Shown piece by piece: positions 57,315 through 64,000 of a DNA stretch of 64,000 bases; the stretch's first letter is position 1, and each line of letters starts with the position of its first letter. This DNA comes from Candidatus Methylobacter titanis. Lineage in GTDB: Bacteria > Pseudomonadota > Gammaproteobacteria > Methylococcales > Methylomonadaceae. The stretch lies in the NCBI GenBank assembly GCA_029946125.1, contig JAQSDX010000003.1:43514-107513 (forward strand), given 5' to 3'. A model generated the notes under the pieces. It saw nothing but the letters and a program-made list of their open reading frames with translations, did not search any database and was not told the DNA's origin. A program made the translations under genes and the position numbers.

Positions 57315-58247
57315 GTGGATAAAGATAAACTAGTCATCGAAACAAATTTTCCTAAACCTTGGGTGAGGCATCTAGGGCGTGTCGGTGGGGACTTGCTATT
57401 TGAATTTGCTAAATTGACACAGCTTAAAACCGTGGAGATTTTTAAAATAGCTGAAGCCATTAACAAAATAAAGCTTGATCAGCAGGAAAACACTGAAAGC
57501 AATCCCTTAAAACTCCCTGAACTCAGCAAAAAAAATATTCAAGATTGGATGGGTAAAAAATACTTGAATATAACATCGTATGCAATTAAGTCAAAAAACC
57601 CGGTTCAATCCAGTATTAATAACCAGAAACAAGATGAAACTCCTCCATTTAAAGATTTTCATCTCACTATTACCGATTATGTAATCTGCGCTAAAACCGA
57701 GAAAGGATCATTACTCGTCGGTTATGAAAAAATAACAGCCAGCCTATTTACAATGATTCACAAGATGAAGGAAAACGGAACCCCAACGTTTGATGAAAAT
57801 GCCCTTTATGGTTTCATATCAGATGTTAAGGAGAAGATTCCTGACATAGAAGTTGACGAGACAGGAAAACAGATACAGATACAGATACGGATGAACGTAA
57901 ATTTACTAACATCAAATAACAAAAAAATCAATATTGATTTTGATGGCCTAGCAAGTAACTATAACGAAAGCGAGAGTGACATATTCGAACCTGAAAAAGG
58001 CCGTAAAGCAAGCACCGGTATTAAAAAGGAAAAGCTATCAATTAAAGTCCTGAAATATGGAGCAGAAAAAAATGAAATATGCCTGAATGAAATTAACTCA
58101 ATCGATGATTTAAGATCATTGACTGCAAAATATGCAACACAAATCAATAAGACCATTAAAACCATTCAGATTAAACCCAATCAAGATGAGGCATTAGAAG
58201 TCTTTGTAAAAAAAATACAATGGATAGTCCTAGACAGGAAGGCTTAA
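57315..58247 (+). CDS. Unknown 310-residue protein next to the polymerase module
   Basis: No family recognised. It starts at GTG with AGGAAG seven bases upstream. The N-terminal part (KPWVRHLGRVGGDLLFEFAKLTQ in part) may be helical; the rest is Lys/Glu/Ile-rich with a run of beta-like segments (IQIQIRMNVNLL). There is no membrane segment. It is divergent from the AlpA-polymerase operon, and its composition matches that module. A role in replication or partition of the element is conceivable but unsupported. Confidence 0.65.
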   Translation: MDKDKLVIETNFPKPWVRHLGRVGGDLLFEFAKLTQLKTVEIFKIAEAINKIKLDQQENTESNPLKLPELSKKNIQDWMGKKYLNITSYAIKSKNPVQSSINNQKQDETPPFKDFHLTITDYVICAKTEKGSLLVGYEKITASLFTMIHKMKENGTPTFDENALYGFISDVKEKIPDIEVDETGKQIQIQIRMNVNLLTSNNKKINIDFDGLASNYNESESDIFEPEKGRKASTGIKKEKLSIKVLKYGAEKNEICLNEINSIDDLRSLTAKYATQINKTIKTIQIKPNQDEALEVFVKKIQWIVLDRKA

Positions 58248-58912
58248 AATGAAAAGCTTCAAAAATAGAAAGCGGCTATAAAGTGGGAATGACTACTGTC
58301 ATTCCCCAACCATGAACTTACACCATACCTCAACCAATTGAAATATAATAATTATTGCGATGTATATTTTGCGCAATGCTACTAATTAGCGACAATCATC
58401 ACTGCTTTTTTTTTAAACCACCTCTACCAACAACGTAAGCGTCCAACCGAGTCATCTATACCAAAACCGCTAAATCGAACAACCTTGTCATTTCTTGATG
58501 AGGATGAAAGAGGGCTTTACCGATCCAATGGAATAGCGAGGCAGGGCGAAGGTGTCGCGATACTTTTGCCAGTTTAAAAAAGACTTGCCTGAAACATAAG
58601 ATTTCATTTTGGCATTATCTTAAAGATCGGCTGCTGGGTGAAAACAATATTCCACCGTTATCAGATCTGATTCGGGAAGCGGCTACCTGTGGATAATGAA
58701 AAGTCACCACTTGAACCTATAATTACTTGAATATATTAATAAATTTTCTTAAGTAAGCAGTATTTAGAGTCTGACCCCATTTTTTACGCCATTTTTTTTA
58801 CGTTGGTTTTATAGATATTGTCGACCTCAAAAATTGAACGTTTTTTGAGTACAATGGGAGTAAACTGCTAAATGAGTGGCAATAAGGCTGCTTAAATTAA
58901 GGAAATAATAAT
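58248..58912. other. Degenerate region with transposase relic
   Basis: About 660 bases with no intact gene. It contains the transposase-like tail at 58568-58696 and the phrase AGTCTGACCCCATTTTTT at about 58766, a sequence that recurs beside insertion elements in many proteobacteria. It probably marks a junction between insertions. Confidence 0.45.
58568..58696 (+). pseudogene. C-terminal fragment of a transposase-like protein
   Basis: An open stretch of 42 codons ending in TAA reads ASLKKTCLKHKISFWHYLKD followed by RLLGENNIPPLSDLIREAA. The FW-x-YL-xDR-x4-NIPPLSDLI pattern resembles C-termini of insertion-sequence transposases. No start codon or upstream domain exists, so it is a relic. The family could not be named with confidence. 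Confidence 0.4.
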
Positions 58913-59275
58913 ATGAAAAAGACGCTTGTAATTTTAGCTATGTTGTTGTCGACTGGATGCTCTCAGCGAATAGCAGACTTTACCATTATGTCATCAAAGA
59001 ATATTGATCTCTCTCGCGGTGCCGATTTTAAACGATCACCGACGCGTGTTAAGGGTGAGGATAAGAAAAGTATTATTATATTGTTCCCAACAGGCCGGCC
59101 TGATGTCAAGCAAGCAATGGATAATGCAATAGAGAGCGTTCCTGGCGCAGTTGCTTTGATGGATGGTGTGGCTACTAGTCATATTTGGTACATACCCTAC
59201 ATATACGGTGAAGCCTCTATCGAAATTGAAGGTACGCCATTAATTGACCCGTTGTTACTGAAGGGTTATAAATAA
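58913..59275 (+). CDS. Small predicted lipoprotein
   Basis: A 120-residue protein with a lipoprotein signal peptide: basic MKK, hydrophobic VILAMLLS and lipobox LSTGC, acylated Cys at 16. The mature part contains TIMSSKNIDLSRG, IILFPTGRP and the final HIWYIPYIYGEASIEIEGTPLIDP block, which is a recurring bacterial small lipoprotein pattern. AAGGA precedes the ATG. Function unknown. Confidence 0.75.
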   Translation: MKKTLVILAMLLSTGCSQRIADFTIMSSKNIDLSRGADFKRSPTRVKGEDKKSIIILFPTGRPDVKQAMDNAIESVPGAVALMDGVATSHIWYIPYIYGEASIEIEGTPLIDPLLLKGYK

Positions 59276-59373
59276 GAAAGACAATATCTAAGGTCGGCTA
59301 ACCATGCTGGCCTTAATATTTAAGTTTTAGCCGATGCCAATGCAACATCGCAACTATCACACTGAACTCATTG

Positions 59374-59868
59374 TTAGACTTCTTCGCCTGACTTTCCCTT
59401 TTTTGCAAGACGCGTTATGATTTTTTCGATTATTTTTGCCTCAATTTTCGTAAATTCTGCTTCCTGACCCTCAGGTGTTCCAGTCAGCTTGCGCTTTAGT
59501 TTCAACAAGCGGTAACCACCATAACCGCAACCAATGGCGGCTCCACCTGCTGCTAACGGAATCCAAATTGGCGTGGCTGAAATAATACCGGCAGACATCA
59601 ATGCGCCTGTAATCCCGCTAGCCCCGATAGTTGTTCCCAAAATGCCTGCACCCCCTACAATACTTGCAGTAGCTCCAGATAAATACAACGCTCCGACACC
59701 CAATGTTGCCGATGCCGTTGTCAGTAGTCCGCTAATTGCTGCGGTACTTAGAAATGTGCCTGTGATATAGCCGCCTACTCCTGATACAATAAGACCTCCT
59801 GCTGCATGTGGAACCAGGGATCCTCCTGCTGCGAGGGCAGCAATGATTGGTATTAGTGGAACTGGCAT
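59374..59868 (-). CDS. Glycine/alanine-rich hydrophobic protein with basic tail
   Basis: A 164-residue protein: residues 1-125 are an almost continuous set of small-residue hydrophobic helices (Gly, Ala, Ser, Ile), and the C-terminus is a charged helix (KIEAKIIEKIITRLAKKGK). AGGAC precedes the ATG. Such composition suits a membrane-inserting or pore-like protein; a toxin or effector role is speculation. No family was recognised. Confidence 0.6.
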   Translation of the reverse strand: MPVPLIPIIAALAAGGSLVPHAAGGLIVSGVGGYITGTFLSTAAISGLLTTASATLGVGALYLSGATASIVGGAGILGTTIGASGITGALMSAGIISATPIWIPLAAGGAAIGCGYGGYRLLKLKRKLTGTPEGQEAEFTKIEAKIIEKIITRLAKKGKSGEEV

Positions 59869-60069
59869 TTTTTAGTCCTAGATGTGTATGGTTTGATAGA
59901 CGTAATAAAATTTTACCAATACTTACACAGATTTAAACGCTATGGCAATAAATTTGTCGTATTTGTCCAATTCTTTAGCTATATACCATCCCATATCGAA
60001 CTGATATATAGAACCATAGGATGTGCTGAATGCAGTGAAGCGCATCATTCGCGAGTGATATGCCTCTGA

Positions 60070-60180
60070 TTACACCAACATCAAGCCATGCAACACTTTA
60101 ATCTCATCCCGGATCTTAGCGACCTGCTCAAGCTCAAGATTTTTCGCGTGTTGATACATGGCATCTTCCAGTTGCTTTAG
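60070..60180 (-). pseudogene. uvrB: 3' fragment of uvrB (UVR domain)
   Basis: Thirty-six codons plus stop read LKQLEDAMYQHAKNLELEQV and AKIRDEIKVLHGLMLV, the C-terminal UVR motif of excinuclease subunit B (MYQHA.NLE...A..IRD). Nothing upstream continues the gene; the fragment stops about four bases from the GTAGGTCGGGTTAGCG repeat. It is a relic left by recombination or insertion, or a captured 3' end. Confidence 0.8.
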
Positions 60181-60184
60181 CCCT

Positions 60185-60260
60185 GTAGGTCGGGTTAGCG
60201 TTGCGTAAACCCGACATTTCCGGCTTCGATGCGTGGGGTTACGCTACGCTAACCCGACCC
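60185..60260. repeat. About 76-bp palindromic REP/MITE-like element, copy 2
   Basis: It starts GTAGGTCGGGTTAGCG, contains GTAAACCCGACATTT and GGGGTTACGC, and ends GCTAACCCGACC. Same block order and length as the copy at 9351-9427 in the core genome. It abuts the uvrB relic. Confidence 0.78.
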
Positions 60261-60671
60261 GGGTTGATCGAGCAGTTTAGGAGGGGTGTTTGTTATTTCC
60301 ATAAAATCAATAGCTAATCACGCATTCAGCGCAAATGATTAAATGCTACATATAGTGGTCACCCCACGAAGTCGGGAAGAGCCGGATAATTACGGCAAGT
60401 ATAGTTTTATTTAGTTTCTTCATTTTATTTTGTTTTTGAAAGAGCGGTTTAAGGATCAATGAAACGTAAAATACAGTTAAGTCTATGACCAGTCACAGAC
60501 TGGTGAAAAAAAGCGTAGCCCGTGAACTTGTTGAAAGCCTAACGTAAATTAGGCGTTATTTTTCATCGCCAGCCAATCGGCTTGCCTTCTAATGAAACGG
60601 CAAGCTGAATTAAAGCAGAGGTGAGCGACAGGATGTGGCGCATGCTGATTTATCAGCGCACACCCATTATC

Positions 60672-62993
60672 CTAATGACTGTCAATAATTCCATCTGGAT
60701 TGAAATCGTCATTAAGTTTGCAATCAGGATTCAAAAATAAATAGGCATTCCGGTAAAGATAATATTCACGCCTAAGAATAATACGAATGAACTTAGCGAT
60801 TAGCTCTGCATTCCATGTGTAATCTTCAGGCGGCAAGCATTCCCATTCGGACTTGTCCTGTAATGGAATCGAACTCCACTCCCAACCGATGTCATCTTGC
60901 TTACCTTTAAAATTTTTCGACAAAGGATGATTCCCAGATTGTTTTACGATAATAGCTAAAGACATTTTATCTTTTACGACACAATCTTGATCTGCGCGAT
61001 TTAGGTGTTTAGGCCAGTAGCGATAGTTTGCATTCATGTTAGGTAGATTCTTTCTAAAGCATTCTTCATTCAATATGGATTTTTTCAGTATATCTTTCTG
61101 AACGAAAACCCCTTGCGCGCCAGCTAACAGTGAATTACCATAAATCCCCGTTGCACTATAAAGAAAGCGATTGCGAGCCACTATATGATCAAGATCAAAG
61201 GGTCTTCCTTTGCTGAAAAGGGCGGGCAGATGCTGCACATCTGTTGCTCCGTACATATCATGCAATGCTTCGCGTTGATTCCACATGAGTACAAACTTAC
61301 TAACGCCATTGGCAGCCACGTTTTGCAAAATTAACCTCCTGGCAAAGAGTTCAACAATTTCCTTCGGTGTAGGCACATCTTTATACTTTAATTCTTCTAA
61401 AACAACCTCCCCTTTACTATCAATTTTTGGCAGATTACATACAAATCCCAATTCACTAGATAAAGTTTCATTATTAAAGACCGTTGACTTTAACAATGCA
61501 AAATTGAGACGACCTCTCTGACAAACATGATAAAAAGCTGCTCGATTCAATCCTTCATGTTTCGGTTTGCTGGCTATACCATTAGCGAACATAATCCAAC
61601 GCAACATATCATCACGAAGTTCTTTTTCTAGTAACGGATCGCCACCATATTTAAAAATCCACAGCAACAGCGGGTGCAAGGTAATAGGTGAAATGCCTTC
61701 TCCAGAGCGATTAGTCTGTGCCAATTGCACAAGCGGAAAGCCATTTTCATTTTCATCCTGCTTGAATTGCAATGCTTCAAAAATATTGTTAAAGGCACTC
61801 TTGAGCCGTGTTTCTTCGCTTATAAATTTTAGTTTTTCTGAGAACTTTTTCCAGTGATCACTATCTTTCTTCATGGTTTTGAGCCTATCTGTGCTCAGAT
61901 CAAACATATCCCAATCACGAAGCTCTCTGTCGAAATTCACACTTTCTATTTCTGGCATTTTGTTGGTCATGGCATAAGCAATTCTTGCAAGAGCATGAAC
62001 TACGTCTTCGGTATCTAGCAATGCCCCCCATTTCGTTTCCTGAAACGAAGCAATTACATCGTTCCCTTCCGTGCCCAAGATAAGCATCAGTTGAGATACA
62101 GCCAATTGCCTTTGACTGATTTGAACGCCACCACGTCCAATACGCTCAAACAAAGTGTAACCGTCTTCTTCATCATCACTCAACTCGATCAGTTGGAATG
62201 CCAGTTTTCGCTTTTGCAAATTTATCAGCGCTTTTACAACCTTATCGAGAACAGAGTTATCTGGCGATTGACATTCCTTCTCGTACGGCTTAATAGCTTT
62301 TTTATATTTTTCAGCTATCTCAATAATATTTGCCGTCAATGCCCCAACTTCTATCTCTGTATTGTTATTTCGGATTAGCCCAACCACCTCGTCTAATGGA
62401 ACAGGGCAATGCGCATGCCACGGGAAGGAGTCTGCAAGAGGTATCTGATAAAAATCTTTACTTTCTAGGCCAGCTTGTTTTTGGAGTTTTTCCCATATTT
62501 CGCGAATTTCTTTGTCTTCAAGAGGACGAAAATCATGCTCCCCACTTTTCTCCATTCGGAATCCAAACGGAAAAATATTGGTGCATGGATGCAGCCAGTA
62601 TTTAAACTTAAATGGATGAGGGGGATTACTGGGAGGTGCCAAGTCTAGCCATAAACGGACCGTTGAATTTTTACTAAGTGTTACTCCACGAATGGCATTC
62701 AAACGCTGTTGCCCATCAAGTAAATCAAAGTAATCACCTTCAGTGTTCGTATCGGTAGACTTCCGCTTACCATCATCAGTCAACGAACGGCTACCTTCTT
62801 TTCCAGCAACCAGCAAAAATAATGGCAAGGGGAATCCACGCAAAATAGAGTCCCACAATGCGCAGACTCGCCCTTCTGACCAAACAGCATCGCGTTGATA
62901 AAGTGGAAGGCGAATATTTTTTTCATCCGTTCTCGTCACGGCTTCAAAAAATAGTAATTCCTTAATGCTCTGATCTTTTTCAAACAAATCCAT
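60672..62993 (-). CDS. DUF262/HNH protein (GmrSD-like restriction family)
   Basis: A 773-residue single-chain protein. The N-terminal DUF262 (ParB-like) domain has RLPLYQRDAVWSEGR near residue 30 and the nucleotide-site motif LLDGQQRLNAI near 90. The C-terminal region has FDLDHIVARN near residue 600, an HNH/DUF1524-type nuclease motif. This order is that of GmrSD-type modification-dependent restriction enzymes, which cut glucosylated or otherwise modified phage DNA. ATG at 62993 with GGAG six bases upstream is chosen. Its neighbour is a WYL regulator, a common partner of defence genes. Confidence 0.82.
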   Translation of the reverse strand: MDLFEKDQSIKELLFFEAVTRTDEKNIRLPLYQRDAVWSEGRVCALWDSILRGFPLPLFLLVAGKEGSRSLTDDGKRKSTDTNTEGDYFDLLDGQQRLNAIRGVTLSKNSTVRLWLDLAPPSNPPHPFKFKYWLHPCTNIFPFGFRMEKSGEHDFRPLEDKEIREIWEKLQKQAGLESKDFYQIPLADSFPWHAHCPVPLDEVVGLIRNNNTEIEVGALTANIIEIAEKYKKAIKPYEKECQSPDNSVLDKVVKALINLQKRKLAFQLIELSDDEEDGYTLFERIGRGGVQISQRQLAVSQLMLILGTEGNDVIASFQETKWGALLDTEDVVHALARIAYAMTNKMPEIESVNFDRELRDWDMFDLSTDRLKTMKKDSDHWKKFSEKLKFISEETRLKSAFNNIFEALQFKQDENENGFPLVQLAQTNRSGEGISPITLHPLLLWIFKYGGDPLLEKELRDDMLRWIMFANGIASKPKHEGLNRAAFYHVCQRGRLNFALLKSTVFNNETLSSELGFVCNLPKIDSKGEVVLEELKYKDVPTPKEIVELFARRLILQNVAANGVSKFVLMWNQREALHDMYGATDVQHLPALFSKGRPFDLDHIVARNRFLYSATGIYGNSLLAGAQGVFVQKDILKKSILNEECFRKNLPNMNANYRYWPKHLNRADQDCVVKDKMSLAIIVKQSGNHPLSKNFKGKQDDIGWEWSSIPLQDKSEWECLPPEDYTWNAELIAKFIRIILRREYYLYRNAYLFLNPDCKLNDDFNPDGIIDSH

Positions 62994-63099
62994 AGATATC
63001 TCCAAAGTTATAGTTCATTTTTCTCATACTAGACAGCCGCTACAGAGATTCGTTGATCTCGTAAAAGCAAACTTAAGGATAGCCTTTAACAAGCTGCTT

Positions 63100-64000
63100 C
63101 TAATTGTAAATTTCAACTGCATCAAAAAGCGCAGCCCTAATTTCCTTCCGCAACCCCACCGGGGCACAAACCTCAACCCCAGCACCTTGCCCCATCAGCC
63201 ACCAGTGCAATTGCCAGGTGTCGTTGACGGTGGCCGTTAGGCGCACCCAGCCATCTGCTTCCGGTTCTGTTTGTTGGTCGGCTGATAGCGGCGTTTCAGC
63301 AAGGTAAGCTGCAACCCATTCTGTGCAGCGAATTTCCAAGTTGATAGGTTCACCCTGATTGGCAAAATCCGCCAAGCCGCTGGCGATTGCTTCGTCCAGG
63401 TTAAATCCTTCGGGGGCTTTGGTGGCAGCATCCAGAATCTCCACCTTGCTAAAACGGTGCAGCGCATACAACTGCACTTCGGTGTAATCCCAAGCGCTGG
63501 CGACGAGGTAAGACACTGCGCCGCGCATGATCAGGCCAAGCGGATGCAGTAAGTATTCCTTAGGCTGATCGCTACTCATCGGCTGATAGCTTGCCGTAAC
63601 CTGTCTGTTTTCCAGCAGGGCTTGGTAGAGGTTGGCTTGAATTTCCTGGGTTATCCGTGGCGGCAACAGAGGCTGTGCGGGCGGCACGACGCGGACTTTG
63701 TTAAGCCAATCCTTGGCGTGGTTGTTATTCTGTTTCTCGATCTTATCCAGTTTGGTTTGTGCCAGGCTAAACACACTCTGCAAGCCATCCAGCATGGCTG
63801 CGGGCAATAGCTGTTTCAGGTGCGTTTCCACCAGGCGCATGGCAAGGGCTTCGGAAACACTCATGCCGGGAATGTCGAGATTCGCCCCCTTCATCCAACG
63901 CCAGCCATAATCTTGCGGGTTTTTATCGTTCAGCTCAATAGGAAAAATCTCGCTCAATTCCTTAAGGTCACGCTGCACGGTGCGCAATGAAGCTGTATAA
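63100..64000 (-). CDS. WYL-domain transcriptional regulator (partial, N-terminus beyond window)
   Basis: At least 300 residues, open to the right edge: the frame reads YTAS before LRTVQRDLKELSEIFPIE, the end of a DeoR-like helix-turn-helix, so the true start lies past 64000. The WYL domain (KEYLLHPLGLIMRGAVSYLVAS and LYALHRFSKVEIL) occupies about residues 140-190, followed by the WCX C-terminal extension. Such regulators often repress defence islands and respond to nucleic acid or nucleotide ligands, as known for BrxR and related proteins. Confidence 0.88.
   Translation of the reverse strand, partial: YTASLRTVQRDLKELSEIFPIELNDKNPQDYGWRWMKGANLDIPGMSVSEALAMRLVETHLKQLLPAAMLDGLQSVFSLAQTKLDKIEKQNNNHAKDWLNKVRVVPPAQPLLPPRITQEIQANLYQALLENRQVTASYQPMSSDQPKEYLLHPLGLIMRGAVSYLVASAWDYTEVQLYALHRFSKVEILDAATKAPEGFNLDEAIASGLADFANQGEPINLEIRCTEWVAAYLAETPLSADQQTEPEADGWVRLTATVNDTWQLHWWLMGQGAGVEVCAPVGLRKEIRAALFDAVEIYN

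Larger units (their letters stand above)
48246..58247. mobile_element. Candidate pipolin-like integrative element (integrase + family-B polymerase + AlpA regulators)
   Basis: This span groups two AlpA-like genes, a complete tyrosine integrase, a DNA_pol_B_2/piPolB-like polymerase and unknown small genes, AT-richer than the core. Pipolins are integrated elements defined by piPolB with a tyrosine recombinase, and in E. coli also carry type I restriction and WYL genes, both found here outside this minimal span. No attachment repeats were found, so the limits are nominal; the real element could run from the tRNA-Phe genes at 39.9 kb to beyond 64 kb, or two elements could be abutted. Confidence 0.5.
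59869..60671. other. Gene-free junction region with repeats and a uvrB relic
   Basis: About 800 bases. It contains a palindromic word GATGTGCT..AGCGCATC near 60018-60046, the uvrB 3' relic at 60070-60180, the 76-bp REP/MITE-like copy at 60185-60260, and AAGCCTAACGTAAATTAGGCGTT near 60536-60558, a possible terminator of the gene at 60672. The rest is unassigned. Confidence 0.55.

Noticed and set aside
60355..60410. Sequence around GAGCCGGATAATTACGGC as a group II intron fragment
   Set aside because: Only a short resemblance to the conserved region near the reverse transcriptase end; no domain V hairpin or RT remnant could be shown.
39917..64000. Attachment-site copy of the tRNA-Phe 3' end inside the island
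   Set aside because: Reading by eye found no repeat of the T-arm/acceptor sequence within the window; it may lie beyond 64 kb, so no att site is annotated.

Overview
The window looks like a piece of a gammaproteobacterial chromosome. Its gene neighbourhoods are gammaproteobacterial: pilB-pilC-pilD-coaE-zapD-yacG, pepA-holC-valS divergent from lptF-lptG, rpoZ-spoT-(ridA)-recG-ubiC, and hslV-hslU-DUF971-ubiE-ubiJ-ubiB. Moderate GC content and very abundant dispersed palindromic repeats would suit a Methylococcales-type methanotroph, but no diagnostic gene is present, so that placement is only an inference.

Bases 1-39,960 are core genome. In order they carry type IV pilus assembly and CoA synthesis genes, valS, a short accessory insert (MazF/PemK-type toxin-antitoxin plus a type III restriction-modification pair) wedged between valS and holC, pepA, the LPS-export permeases LptF and LptG, a gamma-class carbonic anhydrase homologue, aroE, hemB, an mlaC-like gene, the tRNA wobble modification pair cmoA-cmoB, ubiC, recG, ridA, spoT, rpoZ, pgk, the ubiquinone genes ubiB, ubiJ and ubiE, the hslUV protease and two tandem tRNA-Phe genes. 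Intergenic gaps hold at least six families of palindromic or heptamer repeats. Some copies lie inside reading frames: valS and holC share one 47-bp palindrome, and cmoB contains another.

From about 40 kb, just 3' of the tRNA-Phe genes, the window becomes an AT-richer accessory island that runs past the right end. It starts with a complete type I restriction-modification operon (hsdM-hsdS-hsdR). Next comes a mobile module with two AlpA-like excisionase regulators, several unknown small genes and a tyrosine integrase. Convergent with the integrase is a family-B DNA polymerase of the DNA_pol_B_2 / primer-independent (piPolB) kind. Polymerase, integrase and AlpA-type regulator together suggest a pipolin-like self-replicating integrative element, the most interesting object here.

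After that come an unknown 310-aa gene, a decayed transposase tail, a lipoprotein, a glycine-rich membrane protein, a 36-codon relic of the uvrB 3' end beside a REP-type repeat, a large DUF262/HNH protein (GmrSD-like restriction family) and the C-terminal part of a WYL-domain regulator that leaves the window. The island therefore combines replication/integration functions with two clear or likely defence systems, and the core insert near valS adds a third restriction system and a toxin-antitoxin pair.
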